Source of the DNA: Desulfobulbaceae bacterium
Lineage (GTDB): Bacteria > Desulfobacterota > Desulfobulbia > Desulfobulbales > Desulfobulbaceae
NCBI GenBank assembly: GCA_023544645.1
Contig: JAMJFO010000004.1
Span: 49,332 to 113,331, forward strand
Direction of reading: 5' to 3'
Length of the DNA: 64,000 bases
This document shows positions 31,549 to 41,729 of this stretch, one piece after another. Under the pieces are notes generated by a model, which was given only the letters and a program-made list of their open reading frames with translations, made no database searches and was not told the DNA's origin. Position 1 is the stretch's first letter, and the number at the start of each line of letters is the position of its first letter. The position numbers were made by a program, and so were the translations under genes.

Positions 31549-34299
31549 CTATCCGGTGGTGCGCATACCCGCTGACACCCCCTGAATGCTCTGACGCAGC
31601 AACGCCCTGATCTTTTCCGGAATCTCCTCGTGCTCAGCCGATATCTGCCGCGCCCTTTTCATCAGTTCCACCTGGATCAGGTTCAGCGGATCAACATAGG
31701 GATCACGTTCTTCAATGGAACGTGCCAGCCAGGGAGTGGCATCAAGCAAATCTCCGTTGCCGTTCAAGAGCAGTACAGCCTTGGTTGATTTTTCATATTC
31801 ATGCACCAGACGGTCCCAGATCGCCCGGCGCTGCTCTTTATTTTCCATCAACAGGGAATAAATATAGGCAATGCTGGGCGATGCTTTAGCCAGGGCCTGT
31901 TCGGCGTTATCCACGGTGCCTTTGAAAAAGGCCCACTGCTGATACATTCTGCAGAGTTTTTCCCATCCACCTTCGGTTGATTCGGCAAACTCGACAACCG
32001 CTGTACCCAATCCATACCAGGCTGGAATCATAACCCGGCACTGGGTCCAGGCAAAGACCCATGGAATGGCCCTGAGGGATTCCAGGGTATGCACATTGCG
32101 TTTGCGGCGCGAGGGACGCGAACCGATGGGCAGGGCTTCAATTTCATCAATGGGAGTTGTCTGGCGGAAATATTCCACGAATCCCGGCTGCTCCACCAGC
32201 TCGCGATACACTTCATAGGCCCGCTGCGATAATGACTCCATCTGCGGCAGCCATTCTTCCAGCGGCGGCTCACCACTTTCCGCTTCCACCAGGATGGTTG
32301 CTGCGGTAACCTGTTCCAGATGGCGAAATGCGATTTCCGGATCATCATAGCGGGCCGCCAGCACTTCGCCCTGTTCAGTCATCCTGATTGCGCCGCCCAC
32401 GGTTTGCGGCGGCAGCGACATGATGCTGCGGGCCGCCGGACCGCCGCCCCGTCCCAGCGATCCGCCACGACCGTGGAAGAAAACGCTCTCGATCCCGTAC
32501 CGCCTGCATACCTCGTGCAGCTCGGACTGGCCGCGATAGAGACACCAGGACGCGGTTAAATAGCCCCCATCCTTGGTGCTGTCGGAATAGCCGACCATGA
32601 CTGTCTGTGTTTTTTCATAATCCTCCAGATGCGCGGCATAGAGCTTATTGTCAAAAAGGGCTTCCATAATTCCGGCTGCCCGCTTGAGATCGTCGATGGT
32701 TTCAAAAAGCGGTATGATGCCCGGGGGCCCCACACCGAGCAGTTCTTCCTTTCCCGCCTCGCAGGCCGCCCACCGCAGAAGCCATAGAACAACTAGGACA
32801 TGACTCGGCTGATGGGTCATGCTGATGACATGTCCGCCCAGCACCTCTGGTCCGTAAATCTGCACGGTTCGGGTAAGCAAACGAAACAGGGCCAGCGTCT
32901 CCCGGGTCTGCTCGGACAGGGAATCAGCTGCAAGAGGCTCCTGCACTCCCATGGTCCGGCACAGTACCTCCTGGCGCTCCGTTTCGTCCAGGGCCATGTA
33001 ATTGACGCAGAGATTCTGGCGCGCCAGCAATTCGGCGACCACCTGTTCATAATGGTCCGACTCCTGCCGGATATCAAGGCGTGACATATGAAATCCGAAC
33101 ACCCTGATTCGGCAGAGCCAGTTTTCCACCGTGCTTTCCGCCACTGCTCCGGCGCCGTGATCCCGCAGGCTTTCCCACACCATTTCCATATCAGCCATCA
33201 GTTCGGCCGCCCGGCCATAAGCGCCGTCCGGCGCCTCGGCAAAGGGAACAGCCACCCGGCTCTGCTGCAGCCGCCACTCTACAGCCCGCATCCAGCGGCG
33301 ATAGAACTCCTGCTCGGGAACCGTATCCACCCGCGGCTTCATCTGGGGCCAGCGGTTTACCATTTCGGCCAGCCGTTTCTCAAGCCGCGGATCAACCCCG
33401 GTCAGGCGCGCCGACATGCTCAGCTTCTGATACATGCGGCGGCACTCTTCCAGATGAGCGTCAAGGGCCGCCTGGCGTAAAATAGTCAGCGTCTGGGCAG
33501 TGACTTCACTGGTGACAAAGGGATTGCCGTCACGATCTCCTCCGATCCAGGAGCCGAAATGAAAAAACCGGGTCCGGAAAAAAATATTGCCGTGAAAATA
33601 GCGGCTCAACCCCTCTTCCAGATCGCTGTACAAACGGGGAGCCACATCCCAGAGGGTATGCATGAAAAACAGGGCCCGTTCAACCTCTTCGATGACGGTG
33701 GGGCGATCAGGGCGATGGGGCTCGGTTTGCCAGAGCGCGACCATTTCACTGTGAATAATATTGTCCAGCCGTCGTTTTTCACGGGGCAGGAGATCATGAT
33801 GGTTCAATTCGGCCAGGCACTGCTGAATCCGCTGCAGCTTCCCCCTCACCGTGCGCCGTTTTGCCTCGGTGGGATGCGCGGTGAACACCGGTTCGATACT
33901 GAGCTTGTCCAGAAAGCCCTGGATCTGGTCTGCTGAATAGCCCTCTTCACTCAGATAGGCAAGGGCCGCACCGATGGACTCGGGCCGGGGAGAGTCGCCG
34001 CTGCGCCGCTCCCGATCACGCAGCATGCGGACCCGATGCCGGTCTTCAGCCATATTGATCAGATCAAAACGCAAACTTGCCGCGGACAGCACAACCTCGG
34101 CCTGGTGGTCGTCAAGCCCGGATACCAGCTTCTCCAGCTCGCGGGCCGCCTTTACGTCCCCGGCCCGACGGGCTTTTGCCAGATCGAAAACATGCTCCAC
34201 CAGTTCAGTGAGCGGGGCCCCCACCTGTTCCTGCAGCACCCGGTTGAGGTGTTCGGTGAGTTGATGGATTTCCAATACGAGTGTGCGCGGTCCGGCCAT
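31549..34299 (-). CDS. ppc: Phosphoenolpyruvate carboxylase
   Basis: Ppc carboxylates PEP to oxaloacetate to refill the citric acid cycle. The 916-residue protein has the normal length of bacterial class enzymes. Seen are the catalytic histidine motif PVFTAHPTEAKRRTVRGKL (about residue 135), GGDRDGNPFVT, the FHGRGGSLGRGGGP loop (about residue 605), and the C-terminal GMRTTG, close to the family's invariant end. A clear ribosome site (CAGGAG) precedes the ATG. Its 5' region overlaps slightly the upstream frame of the divergent aminotransferase, so they share a short promoter region (34300-34442). Confidence 0.96.
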   Translation of the reverse strand: MAGPRTLVLEIHQLTEHLNRVLQEQVGAPLTELVEHVFDLAKARRAGDVKAARELEKLVSGLDDHQAEVVLSAASLRFDLINMAEDRHRVRMLRDRERRSGDSPRPESIGAALAYLSEEGYSADQIQGFLDKLSIEPVFTAHPTEAKRRTVRGKLQRIQQCLAELNHHDLLPREKRRLDNIIHSEMVALWQTEPHRPDRPTVIEEVERALFFMHTLWDVAPRLYSDLEEGLSRYFHGNIFFRTRFFHFGSWIGGDRDGNPFVTSEVTAQTLTILRQAALDAHLEECRRMYQKLSMSARLTGVDPRLEKRLAEMVNRWPQMKPRVDTVPEQEFYRRWMRAVEWRLQQSRVAVPFAEAPDGAYGRAAELMADMEMVWESLRDHGAGAVAESTVENWLCRIRVFGFHMSRLDIRQESDHYEQVVAELLARQNLCVNYMALDETERQEVLCRTMGVQEPLAADSLSEQTRETLALFRLLTRTVQIYGPEVLGGHVISMTHQPSHVLVVLWLLRWAACEAGKEELLGVGPPGIIPLFETIDDLKRAAGIMEALFDNKLYAAHLEDYEKTQTVMVGYSDSTKDGGYLTASWCLYRGQSELHEVCRRYGIESVFFHGRGGSLGRGGGPAARSIMSLPPQTVGGAIRMTEQGEVLAARYDDPEIAFRHLEQVTAATILVEAESGEPPLEEWLPQMESLSQRAYEVYRELVEQPGFVEYFRQTTPIDEIEALPIGSRPSRRKRNVHTLESLRAIPWVFAWTQCRVMIPAWYGLGTAVVEFAESTEGGWEKLCRMYQQWAFFKGTVDNAEQALAKASPSIAYIYSLLMENKEQRRAIWDRLVHEYEKSTKAVLLLNGNGDLLDATPWLARSIEERDPYVDPLNLIQVELMKRARQISAEHEEIPEKIRALLRQSIQGVSAGMRTTG

Positions 34300-34442
34300 A
34301 TATATCTCCTGATGAGGATAACGGTATGTTTACTGCAAAAAACTCCGCCAATATTCTCTCTGGTTTCTCTCAAAGATTTGTTTATACTATACCATATCCT
34401 TCACCAGGAAGTAACCGGACCATAACAATGAGGCCTCTACCT

Positions 34443-35606
34443 ATGCCTATCACCCTCAGCAGACAACAGCAAATCCTTCATCAATCACCTATCAGATACA
34501 TGAGTATTGCCTGCGCCAGGGCCGGCGGCATCAACATGGCCCAGGGCATCTGCGATCTCGACATCCCCGCCGAGGTTGCGGAGGGCGCCCGACAGGCCAT
34601 TGCGGACGGCTTTAACATCTATACGGCCGCGGATGGCACAGCCGCCTTGAAACAGGCTATTGCCGTGAAATATGCTCGTCACTACGGCATTGCTGTTGAA
34701 CCTGAAGAGGAGGTGCTGGTAAGCGCCGGCGCCACCGGCGCCTTTTACGCGGCCATGCTGGCCATACTCGATCCGGGTGACGAGGTGATCCTTTTCACTC
34801 CTTATTACGGGTACCATAAAAGCACGCTGGAGAGCCTGGGATGCCGGCTGAAGTATGTCAATATTTCCCTGGAGGATCATACCGTCGATTTTGCCGGCTT
34901 GCAAAAAGCATTATCCCCCCGAACAAAAGTCGTGGTAATCAACAACCCCCTGAATCCCTCCGGCAAGGTGTTCAGCCAGGATGAGCTCAACGAGATCGGC
35001 AGACTGCTTGCAGGGAGTGATACAACGGTCGTCTCTGATGAAATATATGAGCATTTTGTTTACCAGGGCAGAAAACATATCCCGATCTCCACCGTTTCAT
35101 CGCTCAAGGAAAGGTCCATTATCGTCTCAGGTTTCTCCAAGATATTCAGCATAACCGGGTGGAGGATCGGGTACGCCATGCTCCCCGCCGAGGTTAAAAA
35201 AGCTGCCGTGAAATTTAACGACCTGGTTTACGTCTGCCCTCCGGCTCCTCTTCAGACTGGTGTAACCAAGGGTCTTGCAGCCATTACCATGGACTATTAT
35301 CAAAATGTGGCAGCCGAGCATGAAGAAAAACGAGATCTTTTCTGCGCGGTTCTGGAAAAAATCGGTTTGACGCCCATTATCCCTGAAGGGGCATATTACG
35401 TGATGGCCGATATTTCATTGATCCCGGGCAATGATGACCGCGAAAAGGTTATGCATCTGCTGGACAGGACCGGAGTGGCAGCCGTGCCGGGCAGCGCCTT
35501 TTATAACAGCGATGGCCGGACGGATATGGCCCGGTTCTGCTTTGCCAAAAAAATGCCGGTGCTGCAGGAAGCATGCGAAAGACTGGAAAGGCGGCTGCCG
35601 GTATAG
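34443..35606 (+). CDS. PLP-dependent aminotransferase, class I/II
   Basis: A fold-type I aminotransferase of about 387 residues. The PLP lysine is in GFSKIFSITGWRIGYAM; YTAADGTAALKQAIA, INNPLNPSGKVFS and VVSDEIYEHF are the other cofactor-binding motifs of the aspartate/aromatic aminotransferase group. It moves an amino group between an amino acid and an oxo acid; the specific substrate is not clear. ATG at 34443 is preferred (GAGG 9 nt upstream), with ATG at 34428 as alternative; longer starts would overlap the divergent ppc start. A degraded copy of its last 75 bp lies downstream at 35830-35903. Confidence 0.88.
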   Translation: MPITLSRQQQILHQSPIRYMSIACARAGGINMAQGICDLDIPAEVAEGARQAIADGFNIYTAADGTAALKQAIAVKYARHYGIAVEPEEEVLVSAGATGAFYAAMLAILDPGDEVILFTPYYGYHKSTLESLGCRLKYVNISLEDHTVDFAGLQKALSPRTKVVVINNPLNPSGKVFSQDELNEIGRLLAGSDTTVVSDEIYEHFVYQGRKHIPISTVSSLKERSIIVSGFSKIFSITGWRIGYAMLPAEVKKAAVKFNDLVYVCPPAPLQTGVTKGLAAITMDYYQNVAAEHEEKRDLFCAVLEKIGLTPIIPEGAYYVMADISLIPGNDDREKVMHLLDRTGVAAVPGSAFYNSDGRTDMARFCFAKKMPVLQEACERLERRLPV

Positions 35607-35829
35607 GAGCGCAACTCCTCGCAGGGTATGTAACTAAACGATTACGAGAAGAAGGCGCCAGGCTCCAAGGAGTCTTTTTTGACTTCCGGAATACTGCCTG
35701 AGATGGCGCAATTTGGACTGTATTTATCGGCGAAAGTAGTACATAATGTATGCAATATCCTACAGGGAAGCCGGCAAACCGAAAGACGACTATTTCGCAC
35801 AATGAATTATCCACTGGCCTTCGGTATCC

Positions 35830-35903
35830 ACGGTTCCGCTTTACCAACAATGCCGGTGCTGCAGGGAGCATGCCAAAACTGGAAAAGCGGCGGCAGCTAT
35901 AAG
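35830..35903 (+). pseudogene. Degraded duplicate of the aminotransferase gene 3' end
   Basis: Bases 35830-35903 match 35531-35606 with scattered substitutions and a small gap, including the shared run TGCCGGTGCTGCAGG and the following GGAAA-GCGG blocks up to the stop region. The copy has no open frame of its own. It indicates a partial tandem duplication or a lost aminotransferase paralogue between the aminotransferase and glutamine synthetase genes. The rest of the 335-bp gap holds a weak terminator-like hairpin near 35660-35683 and nothing else that I recognise. Confidence 0.7.
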
Positions 35904-35941
35904 AGTGACCAAGGCATATATTCCTGAAAATTGGAGAAAAC

Positions 35942-37807
35942 ATGCTGAACAGACTACCGTATTTCGTGCAGGCTGAACTGAAAAACAAACCAGCCCTGAT
36001 GGACTTTGCCGCCAAGAACCCGAATGTCAAATTCGTCTCTCTTTCGGGGGTGGATTTCCTGGGAAACGATGTTGATGAAAGGATACCGATACGATATTTC
36101 CTGGAAAACATTGACGATTTTTTTTCCGGCGGTGTGCAGACCGACGGATCTTCGGTAAATCTGCCGGGGATAGCCACCGTAAGCGATGCCAAAATTGACT
36201 TCATAGTGGATTCTGAAGCGAAATGGTTCATCGATTACACCCTTGAAGAAAATATTTTCGGCCCCGAGCCTGCCGGTACAATCAGGATTCCGGTATTTTT
36301 CAAGCATCACGACAAATTGTACTGCTCCCGTTCCGTCCTCAAGAACACCGTCGGCCACGTGAAGGATAATGTTCTGCAAATTCTTCGGAAAACCCCCCGG
36401 ATAGTAAAAAAATTACAGATCAAATATTCCGATATAGCCGATGTCTATTTTACCACCGGGACGGAACTTGAGTTCTGGGTCAAAACGACCATGGATACCG
36501 TGACCCGCGAAGCGCTGTCATTGAGCCAGGAACTGAAGGAATCATACTGGAAACGAACTAAGGGTCAGGTGCGGAAATCACTTGAAGAAGCGCTTATCAT
36601 GCTTGAAAACTACGGGTTGGAGCCCGTTATGGGACACAAGGAGGTAGGCGGGGTCAAGGGAAAGATAAGCACGGAAGGCAGGCTGTATGATGTTATGGAG
36701 CAGCTGGAGATCGTGTGGAAATATACAGACCCCTTCCAGGCCGCTGATAACGAGATATTCGCCCGTTATTTGATCAAGGAAATCTTCCGCAAGAACGGTC
36801 TGGAAGTACAATTTCTTGCCAAGCCGGTTGACGGCGTTGCCGGATCGGGCGAGCATGTGCATGTAGGCATGGGAATAACGCTGAAAAATTCCCGCAGGAT
36901 CAACCTGTTCGCGCCAACAGAAAAAAACGCCTATCTCTCTGAATTTGGTTTTGGCGCCCTGATGGGGCTCCTGAAGAACTGGCCGGCAGTGAATCCCTTT
37001 GTCACGAATTCACATTCCGCGATTAAAAGACTGCAGCCCGGGTTCGAGGCGCCTGTTTCGACAGTCGCGTCCCTGGGACTCTCTCCGGACTCGCCGTCCA
37101 GGAACAGGACGGTCCTGATCGGCCTGGTACGATCTGAAAACCCGCTTTCGGTCCGGTTCGAGGTCCGGGCCCCGAATCCCCACACAAACACCTATCTTGC
37201 CGTCTCCGCATTTTACCTCGCAATGCTTGACGGCATAAGGTACGCAGCCGGCAAAACTCCGGCGGCGCTGCATAAGGAAATCGCCAAGAAATGCGGCGAC
37301 AAAACCGGGTATCTGCTCAAAGAGAGACAGTACATTTCCGAAAAAAATATTTTTGATCAGTATACCCGGAAAGAAAGAGAAAAATTATTCGGCATAACCC
37401 CGAAAACCGTGTGGGAGGTAATCGGTGTACTGAAAAAAGATATTCCAATCTATGAGAATACGCCCATAACTCCTGAAATAATCAATTCATATTATCTGGG
37501 ATCATTGCGGAAATGGCTGATTGAAATTACCCAGAAAGAATTTGTTTACATAAAAAACGACATCATCAACATGTACAGATTCATCGACAAGGAAAACGAC
37601 CTTGACCGATCCAACTGGAGCGCAGTCCAGGAGCTTATCGATGAAATCGCCAAAGATGATATCGGCCGCCTGAGCCTGATGTCACAGGTTGAAAAGGAGA
37701 TCGTAAAACAGAAGTATTCCCTGGTCAGCAAAAAATTTTATATGCTGAAACAGAAGTACGCCATCCTCCAGGACAAATACAAAACCTATCGCAGGAATAT
37801 CATTTAG
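35942..37807 (+). CDS. Glutamine synthetase, long divergent form (621 aa)
   Basis: A glutamine synthetase superfamily member of 621 residues, longer than classical GSI (about 450-470) and shorter than GSIII (about 700). The ATP/glutamate-binding core is visible: TGTELEFWVK, EVGGVKGKISTEGRLYD, the signature AGSGEHVHVGMG, NSHSAIKRLQPGFEAP and SVRFEVRAPNPHTNTYLA. The C-terminal 150 residues are helical and lysine-rich (a probable coiled coil) and are not part of the catalytic core. It probably forms glutamine from ammonium and glutamate, or ligates ammonia to another acid. The start ATG has TTGGAG upstream. The neighbours (amidotransferase, glutamate dehydrogenase, NrpR-like regulator) are also nitrogen genes. 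Confidence 0.88.
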   Translation: MLNRLPYFVQAELKNKPALMDFAAKNPNVKFVSLSGVDFLGNDVDERIPIRYFLENIDDFFSGGVQTDGSSVNLPGIATVSDAKIDFIVDSEAKWFIDYTLEENIFGPEPAGTIRIPVFFKHHDKLYCSRSVLKNTVGHVKDNVLQILRKTPRIVKKLQIKYSDIADVYFTTGTELEFWVKTTMDTVTREALSLSQELKESYWKRTKGQVRKSLEEALIMLENYGLEPVMGHKEVGGVKGKISTEGRLYDVMEQLEIVWKYTDPFQAADNEIFARYLIKEIFRKNGLEVQFLAKPVDGVAGSGEHVHVGMGITLKNSRRINLFAPTEKNAYLSEFGFGALMGLLKNWPAVNPFVTNSHSAIKRLQPGFEAPVSTVASLGLSPDSPSRNRTVLIGLVRSENPLSVRFEVRAPNPHTNTYLAVSAFYLAMLDGIRYAAGKTPAALHKEIAKKCGDKTGYLLKERQYISEKNIFDQYTRKEREKLFGITPKTVWEVIGVLKKDIPIYENTPITPEIINSYYLGSLRKWLIEITQKEFVYIKNDIINMYRFIDKENDLDRSNWSAVQELIDEIAKDDIGRLSLMSQVEKEIVKQKYSLVSKKFYMLKQKYAILQDKYKTYRRNII

Positions 37808-37839
37808 AAACAGAGCTGATTCTGTAAAAAACCGTAACC

Positions 37840-38985
37840 TTAGCAGGAGGCCATAACCGCCGGCAGGGGATCTTCCTGGGACCACACTTCGTAATTCCCC
37901 CTGTCCGGACCGACAACAACCGTGTCATGGCGCATGGGTTGAAAATCAAGAGAGCGGTCCCGGTCAGGGATCATGGAATCCACGCCGCAGATTTCCGAAG
38001 CCATGGCCCATTCACCGGGCTTTCCTCCAATTGTCCCCGGGCGCAGCTTTTTCTGGTCCATAACCATGAGACAGGTCTCATCAGGCAGACTGGCAATGGT
38101 GCAGTTAGGGCCGTCGGTGATCAGGTTCCGGCAGGCATTGCGCAATCCTTTGAGGAATTCGGCCTGGGCGTGGTGGTCAAGCTCGGCCGTGCTGAGGGGC
38201 GTGATGACATGCTTGAAGGCCGCAAGGGGTAACTGGAGTTTTTTGAGCACATAATGCAGGGTGTGGGCAAAGACCTCACTGTCGCTCTGATAACCGCAGT
38301 ATCCGGGGAAACCCCGGCCAAGCAGCCAGTCCCTGCCGGTGACAAAAGCGGTATTCTCGCCGTTGGTCATGGTGGCGATTCCCTGCAGAAAAAAGGGATG
38401 ACAGGCATGCAGGTTGATGCCCCAGTTGGTGTTCTGCCGGCCCTGGGCCATGACCAGCCTGGCCTGGATTCTGTTGTCGTCAAGACCCAGCGCTTTACCC
38501 ACGGCCTCGGGCCATCCTATTTCCTTGATCATGATCACATCCGGCCAGACGGAAAAAACGGAAAGATCGCCGTTATTCTCTTCGCCGATCCTGCGCAGCA
38601 GGAGCCTGGTCATCATCAACTCCTGCTCGATACGGGCCTGATCGTAGTTTTCCCACGGTTTCGGCATCCGGTAGACCCGGATAAAGTATTTGTGCCGGTC
38701 CGGCACTTCCAGCCACGACATGTCGGTCTCGAAATCATGATCGTAGAACTTGTGGAACCCCTTTTCCCGCATAACATCGTTCAGGCGAACCAGGGCCTCA
38801 TTTGTATGGGCGATTCCGGACACAATAGGGTCGCCGTTGCGGTAGCTGAAGTCAGCGAAGCTGACCCCGCGCAGGAGCAGGCCCAGGCCGCTGCCGTCAT
38901 AGCCCTCCCGCATGCTTTCCATGGCCTGCAGGACGCTGTAGGGTGAAAAAGGAGTGGTTGCTGTTTTCAATGCAAGGCGGCACAT
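37840..38985 (-). CDS. Class II glutamine amidotransferase, GltB N-domain-like
   Basis: A 381-residue stand-alone class II amidotransferase. The chain starts MCRLALKTATTPFSPY, so Cys2 becomes the N-terminal nucleophile; GIAHTNEALVRLNDVM and RQNTNWGINLHACHPF resemble the glutamine-binding segments of glutamate synthase large-subunit N-domains. It would release ammonia from glutamine for a partner synthase that is not in this window. ATG at 38985 with AAGGAG upstream places Cys at position 2, and so the in-frame start 15 codons earlier is rejected. It is convergent with the glutamine synthetase gene. Confidence 0.85.
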   Translation of the reverse strand: MCRLALKTATTPFSPYSVLQAMESMREGYDGSGLGLLLRGVSFADFSYRNGDPIVSGIAHTNEALVRLNDVMREKGFHKFYDHDFETDMSWLEVPDRHKYFIRVYRMPKPWENYDQARIEQELMMTRLLLRRIGEENNGDLSVFSVWPDVIMIKEIGWPEAVGKALGLDDNRIQARLVMAQGRQNTNWGINLHACHPFFLQGIATMTNGENTAFVTGRDWLLGRGFPGYCGYQSDSEVFAHTLHYVLKKLQLPLAAFKHVITPLSTAELDHHAQAEFLKGLRNACRNLITDGPNCTIASLPDETCLMVMDQKKLRPGTIGGKPGEWAMASEICGVDSMIPDRDRSLDFQPMRHDTVVVGPDRGNYEVWSQEDPLPAVMASC

Positions 38986-39053
38986 GTTTTTCTCCTTGAT
39001 ATAAATAATCGTGATCGTAAAATTCATCATTCCGCGGTGGCGGCAAAGGCAGC

Positions 39054-41678
39054 CTATGACCGCGTTCTGAAAACTATCCCCTTCTGCTCCATGATGTTTG
39101 TGTGCAGGAACATCTCCGTCTCTCCGGGCTTCATCTCCACGAGGTGGATCACCCCGGCCAACCTGTCCTGTTCCTGCAGTGTGGCGGAAAGGATGTTCGG
39201 CATCCGCAGGAGCAGCTTCTCGTTGAACAGATACCCCTCCTTTTCCCGTTTGCTGTGGATGCCCAGATAGACAATCCCCATTTCCACAATGTCATTGAAG
39301 AAATGGGTGCCCAGGGAGAGATCCGGGGTCAGTTTGGCATGCATTGCGGAAAGTTCGCAGAGCACTGAAACGTTGCGGACATCATTGAAGGTTACCGGCA
39401 CACCCAGTTCGGGCATCTTGCTGCCCCAGCGGCCCGGCCCGACAAGCATGGTGTTGCCGCCGGCGGCGCCATTGGCGATTTCGCCCAGCAGCCTGGCCAA
39501 CGCGTACCGGTCCGCCATGGACAGTCCATTGTATTTTTCCGGCCTGACATAGATGATCCGGTCGATTCTCATCGCTGCCGCCTCGCCGATGATCGGTCCC
39601 GCGGTTTGCAGCAGAGTATCCTGTTTCCTGATATTTTTCGGCAAACGGGCGACCGCCTGGGGTATCTGCACCTGAAAGGGCCGGCACTGCAGGAGGTTGA
39701 CACGGTACTGGTCCCGGTCGATAAAATTGACCGCAAATTCGATGTCCACGGGGTATTTATAGGCCCGGTCCAGAGTGGCCAGCATATCGCGCATGTCGGC
39801 AATCAACGACGTGTCGGCAAGGACTTTTTTAAAGGTCAGCATCCAGCTGAAAACATCTTGCACCCTGTATTTTTCCGCCCGGTCTTCCATTTCAAGGTCC
39901 CGGTCGGCAAAAAGCGCCAGCGGCAGGCCCGGGGTTGCCTTCACCACCTCCTCGAAGGGGACGCTCACCTGCCTGTTGCTTTTGATATCAATGATATCCA
40001 CAACGTGCTGGCTGTATTTATGCATTTCATCGACGGTAATCTCCGGTCGCTTCAACGGAGCATTGAGGGCGATGACGCGCGTATAGTCGTCATCGTGCCT
40101 GTCCACCGCCCGCGTCCCGAGCCCGAACACCAGCCGCAGCACCCCGGCATGCGGATCAATGCCCTCATTCCAGACAAAAGGGTTGAATGAATAGCCGACC
40201 CCTGCCAGATGGGGCAGGTATACCCCGTTGTAAAAGGCACCGGAAACCCGCTGCACCAGCAGCGCCATTTCCTCGTAGCGGTTCCACAAACCCCGGTGCG
40301 CCCGGTAGGACAGAACCTCCGGGCTCATGGTGCTGGCATAGACGGTTCGAACCGCATCCTTGAATTTTTGCAGCCGTTCCTCCGGCGTACCCTGGTTGGC
40401 AAGAAAAACGCTTTCGTACTTCCCGGAAAATGCGTTGCCATACGCATCTTCCAACAGGCTGCTGGAACGAACAATGATCGGCGACTGGCCGAAATAATTC
40501 AGCACCTCCCTGAACTGCTCCAGGCTGTCTCGCTGAAATTTTCCTTTCAACAGCCGCTGTCTGATCGTCTCCGCCGCGGCGAACGGCTGGGGAGAGGATT
40601 TCATCTGGTGCCGCTCCCACCAGCATTTATTGTTGATGACAAAGGAATAAAAGATGTCGGAACCGATGAAAAATGAATCATGCGTTTCCAGCAGCTTCCG
40701 CCATTTGGCGGACTTCTTCACGAGAATCGCGCGGGCCAGCAGCATGCCTGTCGCCTTCCCCCCTATCAGCCCCGTGCCCACCATCCGCTTGCCGATGGAG
40801 AGAAGGTCGCTCAGATCGAAATACTGTTCGCACAGCTTCGCGACCTTGTCGTTGCGGGTGACGATCATGCGAATCAGTTTTTGCAGAAAGATCCTGCTTT
40901 TTTCACTCTCTTCACAGTTCCCTTCCGGTCCGCAGCAGGCCTGGGCTTCACTCAGGATGCGCGACCATGTATCCCTGAGGCCGATTTTGCAGTCAATCCA
41001 TGGCTGCGGCGTGGCTGCCAGAATTTCGGCAACAACAACACTGCTGGTCACCGGATTCATGTCCTGCCCATCCATGGAATGCAGCATGTACATGGTGGAG
41101 GTGTGCCGTTTCAGCACCTTCAAGGGGAGCAGGTAGTATTTTCCGCTGCTGTAATAGAGATCGAGAACCACCTGGGCCGTGCGGTGAATCGCCTGCACCG
41201 AGAGAGGCGTATGGGCGTTTCTTAACAGGGAAAAATAGGCAACAGTGTCGGCCTGATACAGATAGGGGCAGGCCAGCTTGAAAAAATTGCCCAGCATCCG
41301 GTCGCTGTACCAGTCCACGGCCAGCCCGGACAGGCAGTCAAAGACATAGCATGTCCCCCTGCCGTATTCACTGATGACATTCAGGATTTTGGTGATGAAC
41401 TGTTCGAATCCGGCACGCGGATCAAGAACAAAAACGTCGGGTTCGAATTTGTCCGGCACCAGAGCCTCATGCGAAGCGAAACGAAAGTAAACCAGTTTTT
41501 TTCCGTCAAGATGCGCGCAATGGCAGAACGCGTGGACAAATGGGACCTGATGATCGATATCATCAACCTGCCAGACCACATTATCCCCGGCAAGGATCCC
41601 CTGCAGGATCTCGTCCAGGGATTCAATCCCCGAACTGAACAGCGGTTTGTCACGTGATGCGGCCATATTTACGCTCAC
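39054..41678 (-). CDS. KaiC/RecA-like domain fused to PEP/pyruvate-binding (PPDK/PpsA-like) domain
   Basis: An 874-residue two-part protein. Residues 1 to about 235 resemble the KaiC/RAD55 RecA fold (FSSGIESLDEILQGILAGD) but the P-loop glycine-lysine signature is absent, so nucleotide binding there is doubtful. From about residue 300 the chain matches the N-terminal ATP-grasp domain of pyruvate phosphate dikinase and PEP synthase: GLIGGKATGMLLARAIL, IIVRSSSLLEDAYGNAFSGK, and FAVNFIDRDQYRVNLLQCRP. The phosphohistidine and PEP-binding domains are missing, so it cannot be a complete PEP synthase. A regulatory or phosphotransfer role is likely. Start is GTG 41678 or ATG 41666. I know no assigned function. 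Confidence 0.8.
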   Translation of the reverse strand: MSVNMAASRDKPLFSSGIESLDEILQGILAGDNVVWQVDDIDHQVPFVHAFCHCAHLDGKKLVYFRFASHEALVPDKFEPDVFVLDPRAGFEQFITKILNVISEYGRGTCYVFDCLSGLAVDWYSDRMLGNFFKLACPYLYQADTVAYFSLLRNAHTPLSVQAIHRTAQVVLDLYYSSGKYYLLPLKVLKRHTSTMYMLHSMDGQDMNPVTSSVVVAEILAATPQPWIDCKIGLRDTWSRILSEAQACCGPEGNCEESEKSRIFLQKLIRMIVTRNDKVAKLCEQYFDLSDLLSIGKRMVGTGLIGGKATGMLLARAILVKKSAKWRKLLETHDSFFIGSDIFYSFVINNKCWWERHQMKSSPQPFAAAETIRQRLLKGKFQRDSLEQFREVLNYFGQSPIIVRSSSLLEDAYGNAFSGKYESVFLANQGTPEERLQKFKDAVRTVYASTMSPEVLSYRAHRGLWNRYEEMALLVQRVSGAFYNGVYLPHLAGVGYSFNPFVWNEGIDPHAGVLRLVFGLGTRAVDRHDDDYTRVIALNAPLKRPEITVDEMHKYSQHVVDIIDIKSNRQVSVPFEEVVKATPGLPLALFADRDLEMEDRAEKYRVQDVFSWMLTFKKVLADTSLIADMRDMLATLDRAYKYPVDIEFAVNFIDRDQYRVNLLQCRPFQVQIPQAVARLPKNIRKQDTLLQTAGPIIGEAAAMRIDRIIYVRPEKYNGLSMADRYALARLLGEIANGAAGGNTMLVGPGRWGSKMPELGVPVTFNDVRNVSVLCELSAMHAKLTPDLSLGTHFFNDIVEMGIVYLGIHSKREKEGYLFNEKLLLRMPNILSATLQEQDRLAGVIHLVEMKPGETEMFLHTNIMEQKGIVFRTRS

Positions 41679-41729
41679 TGTGCCTTGATGCCCGCCAACA
41701 AACAGACATCAGGGCAAGGTATTTTCAGT

